From Cyanobacteria bacterium M_surface_7_m2_037 (GTDB lineage Bacteria; Cyanobacteriota; Cyanobacteriia; PCC-6307; Cyanobiaceae), in assembly GCA_016882585.1 (NCBI GenBank), contig VGPP01000059.1, forward strand, positions 1 to 9,713: a stretch of DNA of 9,713 nt, read 5' to 3'. The position numbers and the translations under genes were made by a program. Shown one piece after another: positions 1-6,803 of the stretch; within the stretch, counting starts at the first letter, position 1, and each line of letters begins with the position of its first letter. Under the pieces are notes generated by a model that was not told where the DNA came from, searched no databases, and was given only the letters and a program-made list of their open reading frames with translations.

Positions 1-966
1 GTTGTTGCCGTAGCCCTTGAGTGGATATTCATTGTTGGCTTCGGCGTAGCCGCGGCCGCCGGTGGGTGAGGCCAGGAACTCAATCAACTTGAGAGCAGCC
101 TGAGGGTTCTTGGAGGTTTTCACCACCCCGGCCCCGGAGATGTTCACGTGCGCTGGATTGGTGAACACCACCTTCACCTTGCCGGCCATCGCCTTATCGG
201 CGGCGCCGTTGTCGCCCGAGAGCATCCGAGCCAGGTAGTAGGTGTTCACCAGGCCCACACCACACTCACCGTTGGCCACAGCGCGAATCAACGGCGTATC
301 CGAGGTGAAGTAGGGCTTGGTCACATTGGCGGTCATCCCCTTCACCCATTTCGCCGCAGCGGCATCGCCCCGCAGGATCATCTGATCCGCCACCAGCGAC
401 TGGTTGTACACGCTCTTGCTGTCGCGCAGGCAGAGCTTGCCCTTCAGGGCCGGGTTCGCCAGATCGGCATAGGTGCGGATGCTGGCGGGATTCACCAGCT
501 TGGGATTCACCACCGGCACCCGCACCCGGCGGGTCAACCCAAACCAGCGGCCCTTGCTGTCACGCAGATTGAGCGGCACATCACGCATCAACGTGGCGGA
601 AGGGCTGGAGCGGAACAGGCCCATGTCGGAAGCCTTGTCGAGTCGAGCAGCATCCACCAGCACCAGCACATCGGCCGGGCTGTTCTTGCCTTCAGTGCGC
701 ACCCGCTCAATCAGAGCATCGTCTTTGGCCTCCAGCAGCTTCACCTTGATGCCGGTGCGGGCGGTGAACTGCCGGTAAAGCTCCTTATCGGTGTTGTAGT
801 GACGGCCGGAGTACACACCGATCTCCTGGCTCTGGGCCTGGGCTGGAGCCTGGGTGCTCTCAAGGCCAAGCGCAGTGATCGCCGCACCGGTGGCGCTCAC
901 CGCCAGCAGAGCAAGGGCACCCAGCGATTCGGGTTGGCGCAGGGATCGCAACGAGGGGAAATTCAA
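1..966 (-). CDS. futA: Iron(III) ABC transporter periplasmic binding protein, FutA/IdiA type (C-terminus beyond left edge)
   Basis: This protein binds Fe(III) in the periplasm and delivers it to the FutB permease. The 322 residues visible start with a short basic stretch, a hydrophobic core (about 15-36) and an APAQA-like signal-peptidase region (about 40-45), so it is exported. The mature part opens with GVYSGRHYNTD. Tyr57, Tyr187, Tyr243 and Tyr244 have the same relative spacing as the four iron-ligand tyrosines described for Synechocystis FutA1. Cys179 and Cys235 could form the disulfide found in this family. The visible end, around YAEANNEYPLKGYG, is the typical C-terminal region, so only a short tail should be missing. 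No ATG exists in frame: the upstream in-frame stop is at 991-993, and the possible starts are TTG at 966 (chosen) or TTG at 951, neither with a clear Shine-Dalgarno. The gene is divergent from futB. Family assignment is secure; the start is uncertain. Confidence 0.92.
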   Translation of the reverse strand, partial: MNFPSLRSLRQPESLGALALLAVSATGAAITALGLESTQAPAQAQSQEIGVYSGRHYNTDKELYRQFTARTGIKVKLLEAKDDALIERVRTEGKNSPADVLVLVDAARLDKASDMGLFRSSPSATLMRDVPLNLRDSKGRWFGLTRRVRVPVVNPKLVNPASIRTYADLANPALKGKLCLRDSKSVYNQSLVADQMILRGDAAAAKWVKGMTANVTKPYFTSDTPLIRAVANGECGVGLVNTYYLARMLSGDNGAADKAMAGKVKVVFTNPAHVNISGAGVVKTSKNPQAALKLIEFLASPTGGRGYAEANNEYPLKGYGNN

Positions 967-1044
967 GGGGGCAAATCGTGCTTGTGGGCACTATGGCCAG
1001 CACAACGTGCCCTCCAGAAGGGCAGCGATCATTGCCCACCCACG

Positions 1045-1064
1045 GGTGTGACATTTGTCACACC
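1045..1064. promoter_or_regulatory. Perfect palindrome with CRP/FNR-type consensus between futA and futB
   Basis: The sequence GGTGTGACA-TT-TGTCACACC is a perfect inverted repeat with 9-bp arms and a 2-base centre. Inside it, 1047-1062 reads TGTGA-N6-TCACA, the consensus of CRP-type regulators. It is centred at 1054.5, about 88 bases upstream of the futA TTG and 48 bases upstream of the futB ATG, so one bound dimer could serve both divergent genes. In Synechococcus PCC 7942 the CRP-family protein IdiB activates idiA under iron limitation, which makes an IdiB-like regulator the natural candidate. A cAMP receptor of the SyCRP1 type would recognise the same core. No convincing -10 element could be placed for either gene. 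The palindrome is seen directly; the regulator is inferred. Confidence 0.65.
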
Positions 1065-1102
1065 AAACGGTGCAAAACCCAAGCCCCGTAGGCTTTTTGC
1101 CC

Positions 1103-2644
1103 ATGGTTCCTCTCTCCGCCCAGGCCCCATCACGCAGCCCACAGCGCAGCCTGCTCGGAGCTGGGGTGCTGATGCTGTGTGCCCTGGCCCTGGCACCGGT
1201 GCTGAGCCTGGGCTGGTTTGCCTTCACGGCCAGCGAAGGCAGCCGCTTTGATCTGGGTCTCGGCGGGGGTGAGCAAGTGCTCAACACCCTGGCCCTGGTG
1301 GCCTTGGTGGGTCTGCTCACCGCTCTGCTGGGCACCGCCACCGGCTGGATCACGGCGCGCTGCGCCTTTCCGGGCCGGCGCTGGTTGCGCATCGCCCAAT
1401 TGCTGCCTCTGGCAACCCCCAGCTATCTGCTGGCCGCCACCTGGATCGATCTGGGCAGCCGCTTCGGGGTGCGCGTGCACGGCTTCACGCCTACGCTGAT
1501 CGTGATGGTGCTGAGCACCTACAGCTATGTGTTTCTGCTTTCCACCGAGAGCTTCTCGGTGAGCGGGCGCCGCCAGCTGGAAGCCTGCCGCAGCCTGGGG
1601 GTTGGCCCCTGGGGCAGCTTCTGGCGGGTGGCCCTGCCGATGGCCCTACCGGCCATCGGGGCTGGGGTGGCCCTGGGGGGCATGGAGGTGGTGAACGAGC
1701 TCGGAGCCGTGCAACTGCTCGGAGTGCCAACGCTCTCCACCGGCATCCTCAACCGCTGGCAACAAGATGGCGACCCCCAGGGCGCTGTGGCCCTGGCCCT
1801 GATGGCCCTGGTGATCGTGGCGCTGCTGGTGGGAGCGGAGCGCAACCTGCGCCAGCGCAGTCGCTGCTGGAACCTCGGCAACGACGGCGATGCCGACCCC
1901 CAATGGCGCCTGGTGGGGCAACGGCGCTGGCTCAGCCAAGCGCTCTGCCTGCTCCCGCCCCTGATCACGTTGGGGCTGCCGTTGATCTGGGCTGGATTCA
2001 GTTGGGATCAAATCCGCGCTGAAGACACCACCGAGCTGCTGGCCCTCGGTAGCCGCAGCTTCGGCCTGGCCCTGCTGGCTGCCGCCCTCACGGTGGCTGG
2101 TGGCCTGCTGCTCGCCATCGCCAAGCGTTGGATCCCCAACATCCCGCTGCAGCGGCTCACCTTCATCGCCGGCCTCGGCTACGCCATCCCCGGCACCGTG
2201 CTGGCCCTGGCGCTGATGCTGATCGGTGGCCCCCTAGCACTGGCGCCGCTGCTCCTGCTCGTGTGGGGCTACAGCGATCGCTTCTTGGCCGTGTCGAAGG
2301 GCGGGCTCGACGCCGCCCTGGAGCGGATCCCCCCCAGCGTGGATGAAGCGGCCACCTCCCTCGGCAACAGCTGGTTGGGCGTGTTGCAGCGGGTGCATCT
2401 GCCCCTGCTGCGCGGCCCCCTGCTGGTGGGCGGGCTGCTGGTGTTCGTGGACACGGTGAAGGAACTGCCGCTCACCTTCGCCCTGAGGCCGTTTGATTTC
2501 GACACCCTGGCTGTGCGTGTGTATCAGTACGCCAGCGATGAACGGGTGGGCGCTGCCCTGGTGCCAGCCCTGCTGATCCTGGCGTTGGGGATCCTGGCCG
2601 CCATGGCGCTGATTCCCAACCTGGAGCGGCTCGAGCGCAGCTGA
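1103..2644 (+). CDS. futB: Iron(III) ABC transporter permease, FutB/FbpB type, two fused permease domains
   Basis: This inner-membrane permease passes Fe(III) from FutA to the cytoplasm. It has 513 residues and about twelve hydrophobic segments, arranged as two BPD_transp_1 domains in one chain. Each domain has an EAA coupling loop that contacts the ATPase: the first at about 160-179 (LEACRSLGVG, then RVALP) and the second at about 414-433 (DEAATSLGNS, then RVHLP). The C-terminal stretch KELPLTFALRPFDFDTLA followed by YQYASDE (about 453-480) is characteristic of FbpB/SfuB-type iron permeases. The length fits the family. The ATG at 1103 is preferred over an in-frame TTG at 1055, because that TTG lies inside the palindromic operator and would add 16 residues unlike the family. 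No ATPase gene follows; the next gene is convergent 13 bases away. Confidence 0.93.
   Translation: MVPLSAQAPSRSPQRSLLGAGVLMLCALALAPVLSLGWFAFTASEGSRFDLGLGGGEQVLNTLALVALVGLLTALLGTATGWITARCAFPGRRWLRIAQLLPLATPSYLLAATWIDLGSRFGVRVHGFTPTLIVMVLSTYSYVFLLSTESFSVSGRRQLEACRSLGVGPWGSFWRVALPMALPAIGAGVALGGMEVVNELGAVQLLGVPTLSTGILNRWQQDGDPQGAVALALMALVIVALLVGAERNLRQRSRCWNLGNDGDADPQWRLVGQRRWLSQALCLLPPLITLGLPLIWAGFSWDQIRAEDTTELLALGSRSFGLALLAAALTVAGGLLLAIAKRWIPNIPLQRLTFIAGLGYAIPGTVLALALMLIGGPLALAPLLLLVWGYSDRFLAVSKGGLDAALERIPPSVDEAATSLGNSWLGVLQRVHLPLLRGPLLVGGLLVFVDTVKELPLTFALRPFDFDTLAVRVYQYASDERVGAALVPALLILALGILAAMALIPNLERLERS
2274..2281. repeat. HIP1 octamer GCGATCGC
   Basis: This is a copy of the highly iterated palindrome HIP1, which is over-represented in many cyanobacterial genomes. 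It lies inside futB, covering the codons for YSDRF. It is useful mainly as a taxonomic hint. Confidence 0.6.
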
Positions 2645-2657
2645 ACACCGCTCGGCC

Positions 2658-3335
2658 TCAGCCTCGCCACCACTGCTGCACCACCTCAGGGGTGCCGTAC
2701 CAGCGCGAACCAAACGCACCCCCATGCGCCACACCGGGCAGGGTGATCGGCTCTGCTCCGCGCAACAGGGCCGACTGCAGCGGCACCAAGCCATCCCCTT
2801 CCAGATCATGGCGGCCAGCGATGGCCTGGTAGGAGCCCGGAGCCATGCGCTGACTGAGAGCCGAGCCTTCGGCCGCAGCCAATGCACCGGCCACCGCGAT
2901 GTAGTGCACCTGATCGGCGAAACAGGCTCCGGGGAAGCGACGATCCACCATCTGCCGCAGCGGTGTGGCGCGCACCGCGGTGTGAGGGCTGCCCAGCGTG
3001 TAAAGCCGATCCGCCCAGCGTTTGCCGTTGTAGGTGCGGCCGGCAAAGGCTTCATCCGCCAGAAACAGGCGCAGCATCACGCCGCCTGAGCTGTGGCCGA
3101 TCAGCGTGACCTTGCCAGTAGCCGAACGGGCCGCGAGCGCTTCTGCCTGCGCTGCCGCCCGATCCAACAGGCGCCGCCAACCCCAGGCCCAGGAGGTGAG
3201 CAACCAATCGAAGCGATTGGCTGGCACCAGCTCAACGGGCTGCTGGGTGTGCTGCCGCAGCCAGCTGCACATCGGCTGATAGGCCTCTTCGGTGATCAGA
3301 AATCCCCCCAGGATCAGCACAGGTTGAGCCGGCAC
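2658..3335 (-). CDS. Alpha/beta-hydrolase (lipase/esterase-like), small cytoplasmic
   Basis: This is a 225-residue serine hydrolase with no signal peptide. The first strand and oxyanion region are PVLILGGFLIT (5-15). The nucleophile elbow is GHSSG at 80-84, with Ser82 as nucleophile. Asp181 in EGDGLVP and His204 in GVAHGG complete a plausible catalytic triad. The pattern (GHSSGG, then YTLGSPH at about 112-118, then the GDG..P acid loop) resembles the PGAP1/lipase-like hydrolases found in cyanobacteria and plastids, which act on ester bonds of lipids or other small esters; the substrate cannot be predicted. It starts at GTG (3335). Its 3' end faces futB with 13 bases between the stops and no hairpin visible there. 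No functional link with the iron genes is apparent. Confidence 0.85.
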   Translation of the reverse strand: MPAQPVLILGGFLITEEAYQPMCSWLRQHTQQPVELVPANRFDWLLTSWAWGWRRLLDRAAAQAEALAARSATGKVTLIGHSSGGVMLRLFLADEAFAGRTYNGKRWADRLYTLGSPHTAVRATPLRQMVDRRFPGACFADQVHYIAVAGALAAAEGSALSQRMAPGSYQAIAGRHDLEGDGLVPLQSALLRGAEPITLPGVAHGGAFGSRWYGTPEVVQQWWRG

Positions 3336-3373
3336 GTGTGGCGCTCGCGTTTGGCAAGGTCTATGGTGATGGA

Positions 3374-3562
3374 GTGAACCGATCGGCGAGCACCAACGCG
3401 CCGCATCCCTTCACGCCCGATCCGCTCTCCCTCCAACGGGAGTTTGAACGGCAACTGGTCACGCGCTCACCCTTCGCAGGGGAACCCTTCACTGGGGGCC
3501 ACGTGATCTCGGTTGTCATCGAGGCAAAGCGACAGATAAGTCAACGCACAACACAACCATGA
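3374..3562 (+). CDS. Possible small hypothetical protein (weak)
   Basis: This is an open frame of 62 codons from GTG, ending in a TGA that overlaps the ATG of the next small frame (ATGA at 3559-3562). An in-frame GTG at 3338 would add 12 residues, but it almost touches the divergent hydrolase start. Third positions are mostly G or C over the first 40 codons and become A-rich towards the end. The product (NRSASTNAPHPFTPDPL, later ISVVIEAKRQ) is not recognised, has no membrane segment and shows no motif. A promoter-like sequence for the next gene lies inside its 3' half, which argues against it. It is listed so that the 3336-3558 stretch is not read as empty; it may well be non-coding. Confidence 0.2.
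   Translation: MNRSASTNAPHPFTPDPLSLQREFERQLVTRSPFAGEPFTGGHVISVVIEAKRQISQRTTQP
3513..3540 (+). promoter_or_regulatory. Candidate sigma-70-type promoter ahead of the 42-residue ORF
   Basis: TTGTCA at 3513-3518 (5 of 6 to TTGACA) is followed after 16 bases by GATAAG at 3535-3540 (4 of 6 to TATAAT). A transcript would begin near 3548, giving a leader of only about 11 bases before the ATG at 3559. The region is locally AT-richer than its surroundings. This is a pattern match only; it could drive the small ORF and the downstream repeat protein together. Confidence 0.4.
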
Positions 3563-3687
3563 CCATTCACAAACCCATCGTTATCCCAACCCACAAACCG
3601 CAGACCACCAGCCACCGCCCCAAGCCGCAAACCCACCACGCCACGCCCCATCAACCCACCTGGGAGGAGCTGCTGGGGCGGCGCTGA
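3559..3687 (+). CDS. Small 42-residue Pro/His/Thr-rich protein, unrecognised
   Basis: ATG to TGA encodes 42 residues, too short for usual gene-calling cutoffs. Residues 1-34 are rich in Pro, His, Thr, Gln and Lys (MTIHKPIVIPTHKPQTT at the start) with three HKP/RPKP-like units. The chain then ends in a short amphipathic-looking segment PTWEELLGRR (33-42). There is no signal peptide or membrane segment. The extended basic, proline-rich body with a compact acidic/hydrophobic end would suit a small binding or tethering peptide, but no function is claimed. It follows a promoter-like sequence by 18 bases and has no Shine-Dalgarno, as is common in this window. The membrane-anchored repeat protein starts 60 bases downstream on the same strand. 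It could be a chance frame: the His/Pro/Thr bias partly reflects a C- and A-rich strand. Confidence 0.4.
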   Translation: MTIHKPIVIPTHKPQTTSHRPKPQTHHATPHQPTWEELLGRR

Positions 3688-3747
3688 TCGCGCCCACCTG
3701 CAGATCCATGAGCCACTCGCTTGAATGGCGGCACGTTGATCAGGTCC

Positions 3748-4125
3748 ATGGATCCTCACTGGCTGAAGCTGCGTTGGCCCATCACCGTGCTCGCCCTGGG
3801 CGCCATGGTGACGGGCCTTTTGATGCGCAGCAGCCAGCACCCGATCCAGCTGCACCTCGTGCTGAGCTTTGCGGAACCGCTCAAGCTCGGCGGTGAGGTG
3901 AAGGGGATGCTGAGCATGCCCGACCCCGTGAAGATGCGCCACGGCGGCAGCGTGAAGGTGCAAGTCACCGAGCAGGCGCCGGTGAAGCTGAGCGTCAACA
4001 ACCCCAAACCCATTCAGGTGGAGGTCAGCAACCCCAATCCCATTCAGGTCAACATGAGCGAAGAGCAGCCCATGGAAGTCGACGTGCAGCCCAAAGCGCC
4101 GGTGAAGGTGAAGATCGGCCTGTGA
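3748..4125 (+). CDS. Membrane-anchored protein with tandem 10-residue beta-type repeats, unrecognised
   Basis: The product has 125 residues. Residues 9-26 (RWPITVLALGAMVTGLLM and neighbours) form one transmembrane anchor after a short basic N-terminus, so the rest should face the periplasm or lumen. From residue 68 to the end the chain is a series of 10-residue units in exact register: SVKVQVTEQA, PVKLSVNNPK, PIQVEVSNPN, PIQVNMSEEQ, PMEVDVQPKA, PVKVKIGL. Each unit has Pro (Ser in the first) followed by alternating hydrophobic and polar residues, which predicts short beta strands and turns. Similar looser units (PIQLHLVLS at 32, PLKLGGEVKG at 44, PVKMRHGG at 60) precede them. The start is ATG 3748 with AGG five bases upstream; an in-frame TTG at 3721 is less likely. 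It is followed 45 bases later by the NDH-2 gene. The function is unknown; a structural or scaffolding role at the membrane is only a guess. Confidence 0.75.
   Translation: MDPHWLKLRWPITVLALGAMVTGLLMRSSQHPIQLHLVLSFAEPLKLGGEVKGMLSMPDPVKMRHGGSVKVQVTEQAPVKLSVNNPKPIQVEVSNPNPIQVNMSEEQPMEVDVQPKAPVKVKIGL
3994..4053 (+). repeat. Two tandem 30-base units inside the repeat protein
   Basis: Units 3994-4023 and 4024-4053 match at 25 of 30 bases, including an 11-base identical run (CCCATTCAGGT). They encode two successive decapeptides. The similarity in DNA, not only in protein, indicates a fairly recent duplication or gene conversion of one repeat unit. Confidence 0.7.
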
Positions 4126-4170
4126 AGAGGGCCAACTCTCGTTAGCGTGCGACCAGCGCTATGTGCACTG

Positions 4171-5493
4171 ATGGCTCCGGAGCGGTTCTTCCTCGAACTC
4201 ACACCACCCACTGAACTGCTCAGGAACGCTCCCCACGTGGTAATCGTGGGTGGTGGCTTCGCCGGCCTCAAAGCAGCCCACGCGCTGGCGGGGAAAACCG
4301 TGCGCGTCACCCTGATCGACAAGCGCAACTTCAACCTGTTCCAGCCCCTGCTGTATCAGGTGGCCTCAGGGCTGGTGTCGCAAACCGATGTGGCCTCGCC
4401 GCTGCGGATCATGTTGGGGCAGGCTCCCAATGTGCAGATCCTGATGGGAGAGGTGGACGACATCGACACCTCCGCCCAGGAGGTGATCTTCAACGATCGT
4501 CGACTCCACTACGACCACCTGATCGTGGCGGCCGGTGCCACCAGCAGCTACTTCGGCCACGACGAGTGGGCGCAGTTCGCCACACCGATGAAATCACTCG
4601 AAGATGCCTATGGCATTCGCAAGCGGGTGCTGGGTGCCCTCGAGGAGGCGGAGCAAACTCCAGATCCCACCCAAAGGCGCCTGCTGCAGTCGGTGGTGGT
4701 GGTGGGTGGCGGCCCCACCGGTTGCGAACTGGCGGCCTCCCTCAACGACCTGATGCGCCACACCCTGGAGCGGGATTTCAAACAGATCGATCCCAGCCTC
4801 TGCAAGGTGACCCTGGTGGATCCCGGCGATCGCGTGCTGCGGGCCATGGATCCCCAGCTCTCGAAGGCCGCCGGCGATCACCTCAAGCGCTCCGGCGTGG
4901 AGCTGCTGCTGGGGGGGCGCGTGAAAACGATTGAAGCGAACAAGCTGGTGGTCACCACCAGCGATGGTGAAGTGACCCTGGAGGCCGGCACGATCTGCTG
5001 GACCGCCGGTGTGGCCGCCTCACCCCTGGGCAAACTGCTGGCCGAGCGCACTGGTTGCAGTGTGGATCGCGGTGGACGCCTCCCAGTGGAGCCGGATTTC
5101 TCCATCCCCGGACATCCCGAGATCCGCGTTGTGGGCGATCTCTGCAGCTACAGCCACACCAAGAACGGCAAACCACTACCGGGGATGGCCGGCCCGGCCG
5201 TGCAGATGGGGGGCTGGGTGGCCAAAGACATCCTCGCCAAGTTGCAGAACCAGACCCACGCGCCGTTTGTGTTCACCGATTTCGGCAGCATGGCGGTGGT
5301 GGGTCCGCTCTTCGCCGTTGCCGATCTTCGGGGCATCAAGGTGAGCGGAGCCTTGGGCTGGCTGCTGTGGGGATTGGCTCACCTGGCCTTCATCCCCGAC
5401 AACGAAAACCGCCTCACCCTGCTCACCAAGTGGTTGTGGATGATCATCACGCGCGAGCGCTCGGCCCTGGTGATCACCCAGGCGCCGTCATGA
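4171..5493 (+). CDS. ndh: Type II NAD(P)H:quinone oxidoreductase (NDH-2)
   Basis: This is a single-subunit flavoprotein that oxidises NAD(P)H and reduces membrane quinone without pumping protons. It has 440 residues, normal for the family. The FAD-binding Rossmann motif VIVGGGFAGL is at about 24-33, with Asp50 at the end of the second strand. The second dinucleotide site VVVVGGGPTG is at about 175-184, and the acid Asp217 in LVDPGD favours NADH over NADPH. The late FAD motif VVGDLCSY is at 320-327. The quinone-site region GPAVQMGG (341-348) keeps Gln346 and has the cyanobacterial-type AGPA variant in place of AQ. A hydrophobic C-terminal stretch (about 392-427) should dock it to the membrane. 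ATG 4171 is chosen; GTG 4147 is an in-frame alternative. Which paralogue (NdbA, B or C) it matches cannot be settled here. Its stop overlaps the convergent ClC gene. Confidence 0.9.
   Translation: MAPERFFLELTPPTELLRNAPHVVIVGGGFAGLKAAHALAGKTVRVTLIDKRNFNLFQPLLYQVASGLVSQTDVASPLRIMLGQAPNVQILMGEVDDIDTSAQEVIFNDRRLHYDHLIVAAGATSSYFGHDEWAQFATPMKSLEDAYGIRKRVLGALEEAEQTPDPTQRRLLQSVVVVGGGPTGCELAASLNDLMRHTLERDFKQIDPSLCKVTLVDPGDRVLRAMDPQLSKAAGDHLKRSGVELLLGGRVKTIEANKLVVTTSDGEVTLEAGTICWTAGVAASPLGKLLAERTGCSVDRGGRLPVEPDFSIPGHPEIRVVGDLCSYSHTKNGKPLPGMAGPAVQMGGWVAKDILAKLQNQTHAPFVFTDFGSMAVVGPLFAVADLRGIKVSGALGWLLWGLAHLAFIPDNENRLTLLTKWLWMIITRERSALVITQAPS
4826..4833. repeat. HIP1 octamer GCGATCGC
   Basis: This is a second copy of the HIP1 palindrome, within the second Rossmann domain of the NDH-2 gene (codons for GDRV). 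Confidence 0.6.
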
Positions 5494-6792
5494 GGCCGGG
5501 GCCATCGGCTCATCGCCGATCTCTTTGAGGGCGTGATACACGGGCTTGTCGACTAGCAACCGGCTGACATAAGCCGCGATCACAGAGGCCAACAGCAAAC
5601 CGGGCAGCAGTTGCTGATCGCCGGCCATGCGCACGGCGAACAACACGGCCATCACCGGCAGCTGGGTGGCACCGGCCAAGCCCGCCACCATGCCAAACGC
5701 CAAGCCCATCTGGGGCACCATCCCGGCATCCCCCAGGCTGTGGCCGAGCACAGCTCCGAACGCAAACGACGGATCGATCAGACCGCCGGGGATGCCAGCG
5801 CCCAGGGCCAGCACAGGACCAATCACCCGCAGCACCAAGGTGAACAGATCACCCAGAACGCCAGGCAGCAGGGCATTGGTGGGTGATCCTCCTTCAATCA
5901 TGTGGCGCATCAGCAACTCGCCATCGCAGCCGGAGGCACCGCCGCTGAGGAGCAGAAACACGCTCAGGCAAACCCCCAGCAGCAGACCCAGCCGCAGCGG
6001 TTGACGCTGCAACAGTGAGCGGAAACAGCGCGTGACCTGCAACAGCGTGCGTGCGAACACAGCACCGAGAGCTCCCGCCAACACACCGATGGGCAACGCC
6101 CAGCTGAGCTGGATCAGTTCAGCGGGAGCCACACCCACCATGCCGAGTGCAAATTCCGGCTCACCCACCGCACTGCTCACCGCCGCAGCCAAGGCACTGA
6201 TCACCAGCGCAGGCCAGATCAGCCGCATCGAGAACGTACCCAGAAACTCCTCGGCCACAAACACCACGCCCATCAACGGCGTGTTGAAGCCGCCAGCGAG
6301 GCCAGCACCACCAGCCACCGCCATCAGATCAGAGTGGCTGAGATCGGCCAGCCATCGGGGAAAGCGACGGCGCAACCAGTACGCCGCCGAGGCTCCGATC
6401 TGAACCACGGGACCCTCACGACCCAGTGGCATCAAACTCAGGCTGGCAAGGGTCCACAGGAGCAAGCGCTGCAGGCTGGGAACGAGGCCGAGCAGCACGC
6501 CGGCTTGCTCCGGTTCCTCCAGGCTGGTCATCGTCTGCGGGATTCCTGACCCCTTGCCGCGGCTGAAGATGCCGCTCTGCAACAACATCAACAACGGGAA
6601 GACCACCACCGGCGAACAGGCCAGCAGCACCGTGAGAGGCCGCCAGGTTGAGCCACTGAAGGCGGGCAGCAGACCAAGCAGCTGATCGCCCCATCGATCC
6701 ACCAGGTTGAACGGCAAGCACAGCAGGCCCACAAACAATCCCAGCAAACCGAGCTGGGCCAGCCGACGGATGAGCTCGTTCAAGGCCTTCAT
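5488..6792 (-). CDS. ClC-family chloride transporter, probable Cl-/H+ antiporter
   Basis: This inner-membrane ClC protein of 434 residues has no C-terminal CBS domains. Chloride-site motifs are GSGIP at 81-85 (Ser82 matching Ser107 of E. coli ClC-ec1), GREGP at 124-128 (Glu126 matching the gating Glu148), GIPGGLIDP at 333-341, and Tyr419 in KPVYHAL, matching Tyr445. The pair Glu181-Glu182 aligns with Glu202-Glu203, so the internal proton glutamate is present. With both glutamates the protein should be an exchanger, not a channel. In the third motif (GxFxP) the usual Phe is Leu338-Ile339. The start is ATG 6792, 11 bases after the stop of the channel-like gene; the frame stays open further upstream, but that extension is only the shadow of that gene. 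Its TGA overlaps the NDH-2 TGA by six bases. Confidence 0.9.
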   Translation of the reverse strand: MKALNELIRRLAQLGLLGLFVGLLCLPFNLVDRWGDQLLGLLPAFSGSTWRPLTVLLACSPVVVFPLLMLLQSGIFSRGKGSGIPQTMTSLEEPEQAGVLLGLVPSLQRLLLWTLASLSLMPLGREGPVVQIGASAAYWLRRRFPRWLADLSHSDLMAVAGGAGLAGGFNTPLMGVVFVAEEFLGTFSMRLIWPALVISALAAAVSSAVGEPEFALGMVGVAPAELIQLSWALPIGVLAGALGAVFARTLLQVTRCFRSLLQRQPLRLGLLLGVCLSVFLLLSGGASGCDGELLMRHMIEGGSPTNALLPGVLGDLFTLVLRVIGPVLALGAGIPGGLIDPSFAFGAVLGHSLGDAGMVPQMGLAFGMVAGLAGATQLPVMAVLFAVRMAGDQQLLPGLLLASVIAAYVSRLLVDKPVYHALKEIGDEPMAPAS

Positions 6793-6803
6793 CGTTGCTG
6801 CCG

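Noticed and set aside
1055..1102. TTG start for futB at 1055
   Set aside because: It lies within the palindromic operator and adds residues not typical for the family; ATG 1103 is a better start.
148..1251. Long plus-strand open frame of 367 codons across futA and into futB
   Set aside because: It is antisense to a secure futA gene, has a His/Gly/Arg-rich composition typical of mirror frames in GC-rich DNA, and matches no family.
991..1392. Minus-strand frame with an ATG at 1032 that could be taken as the futA start
   Set aside because: It is in the futA frame but ends at a TAG at 991-993, so it cannot be joined to futA without a sequence change.
4127..4140. Possible hairpin AGAG-GGCCAA-CTCT after the repeat-protein gene
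   Set aside because: Only a four-base stem with no T-run; not a credible terminator.
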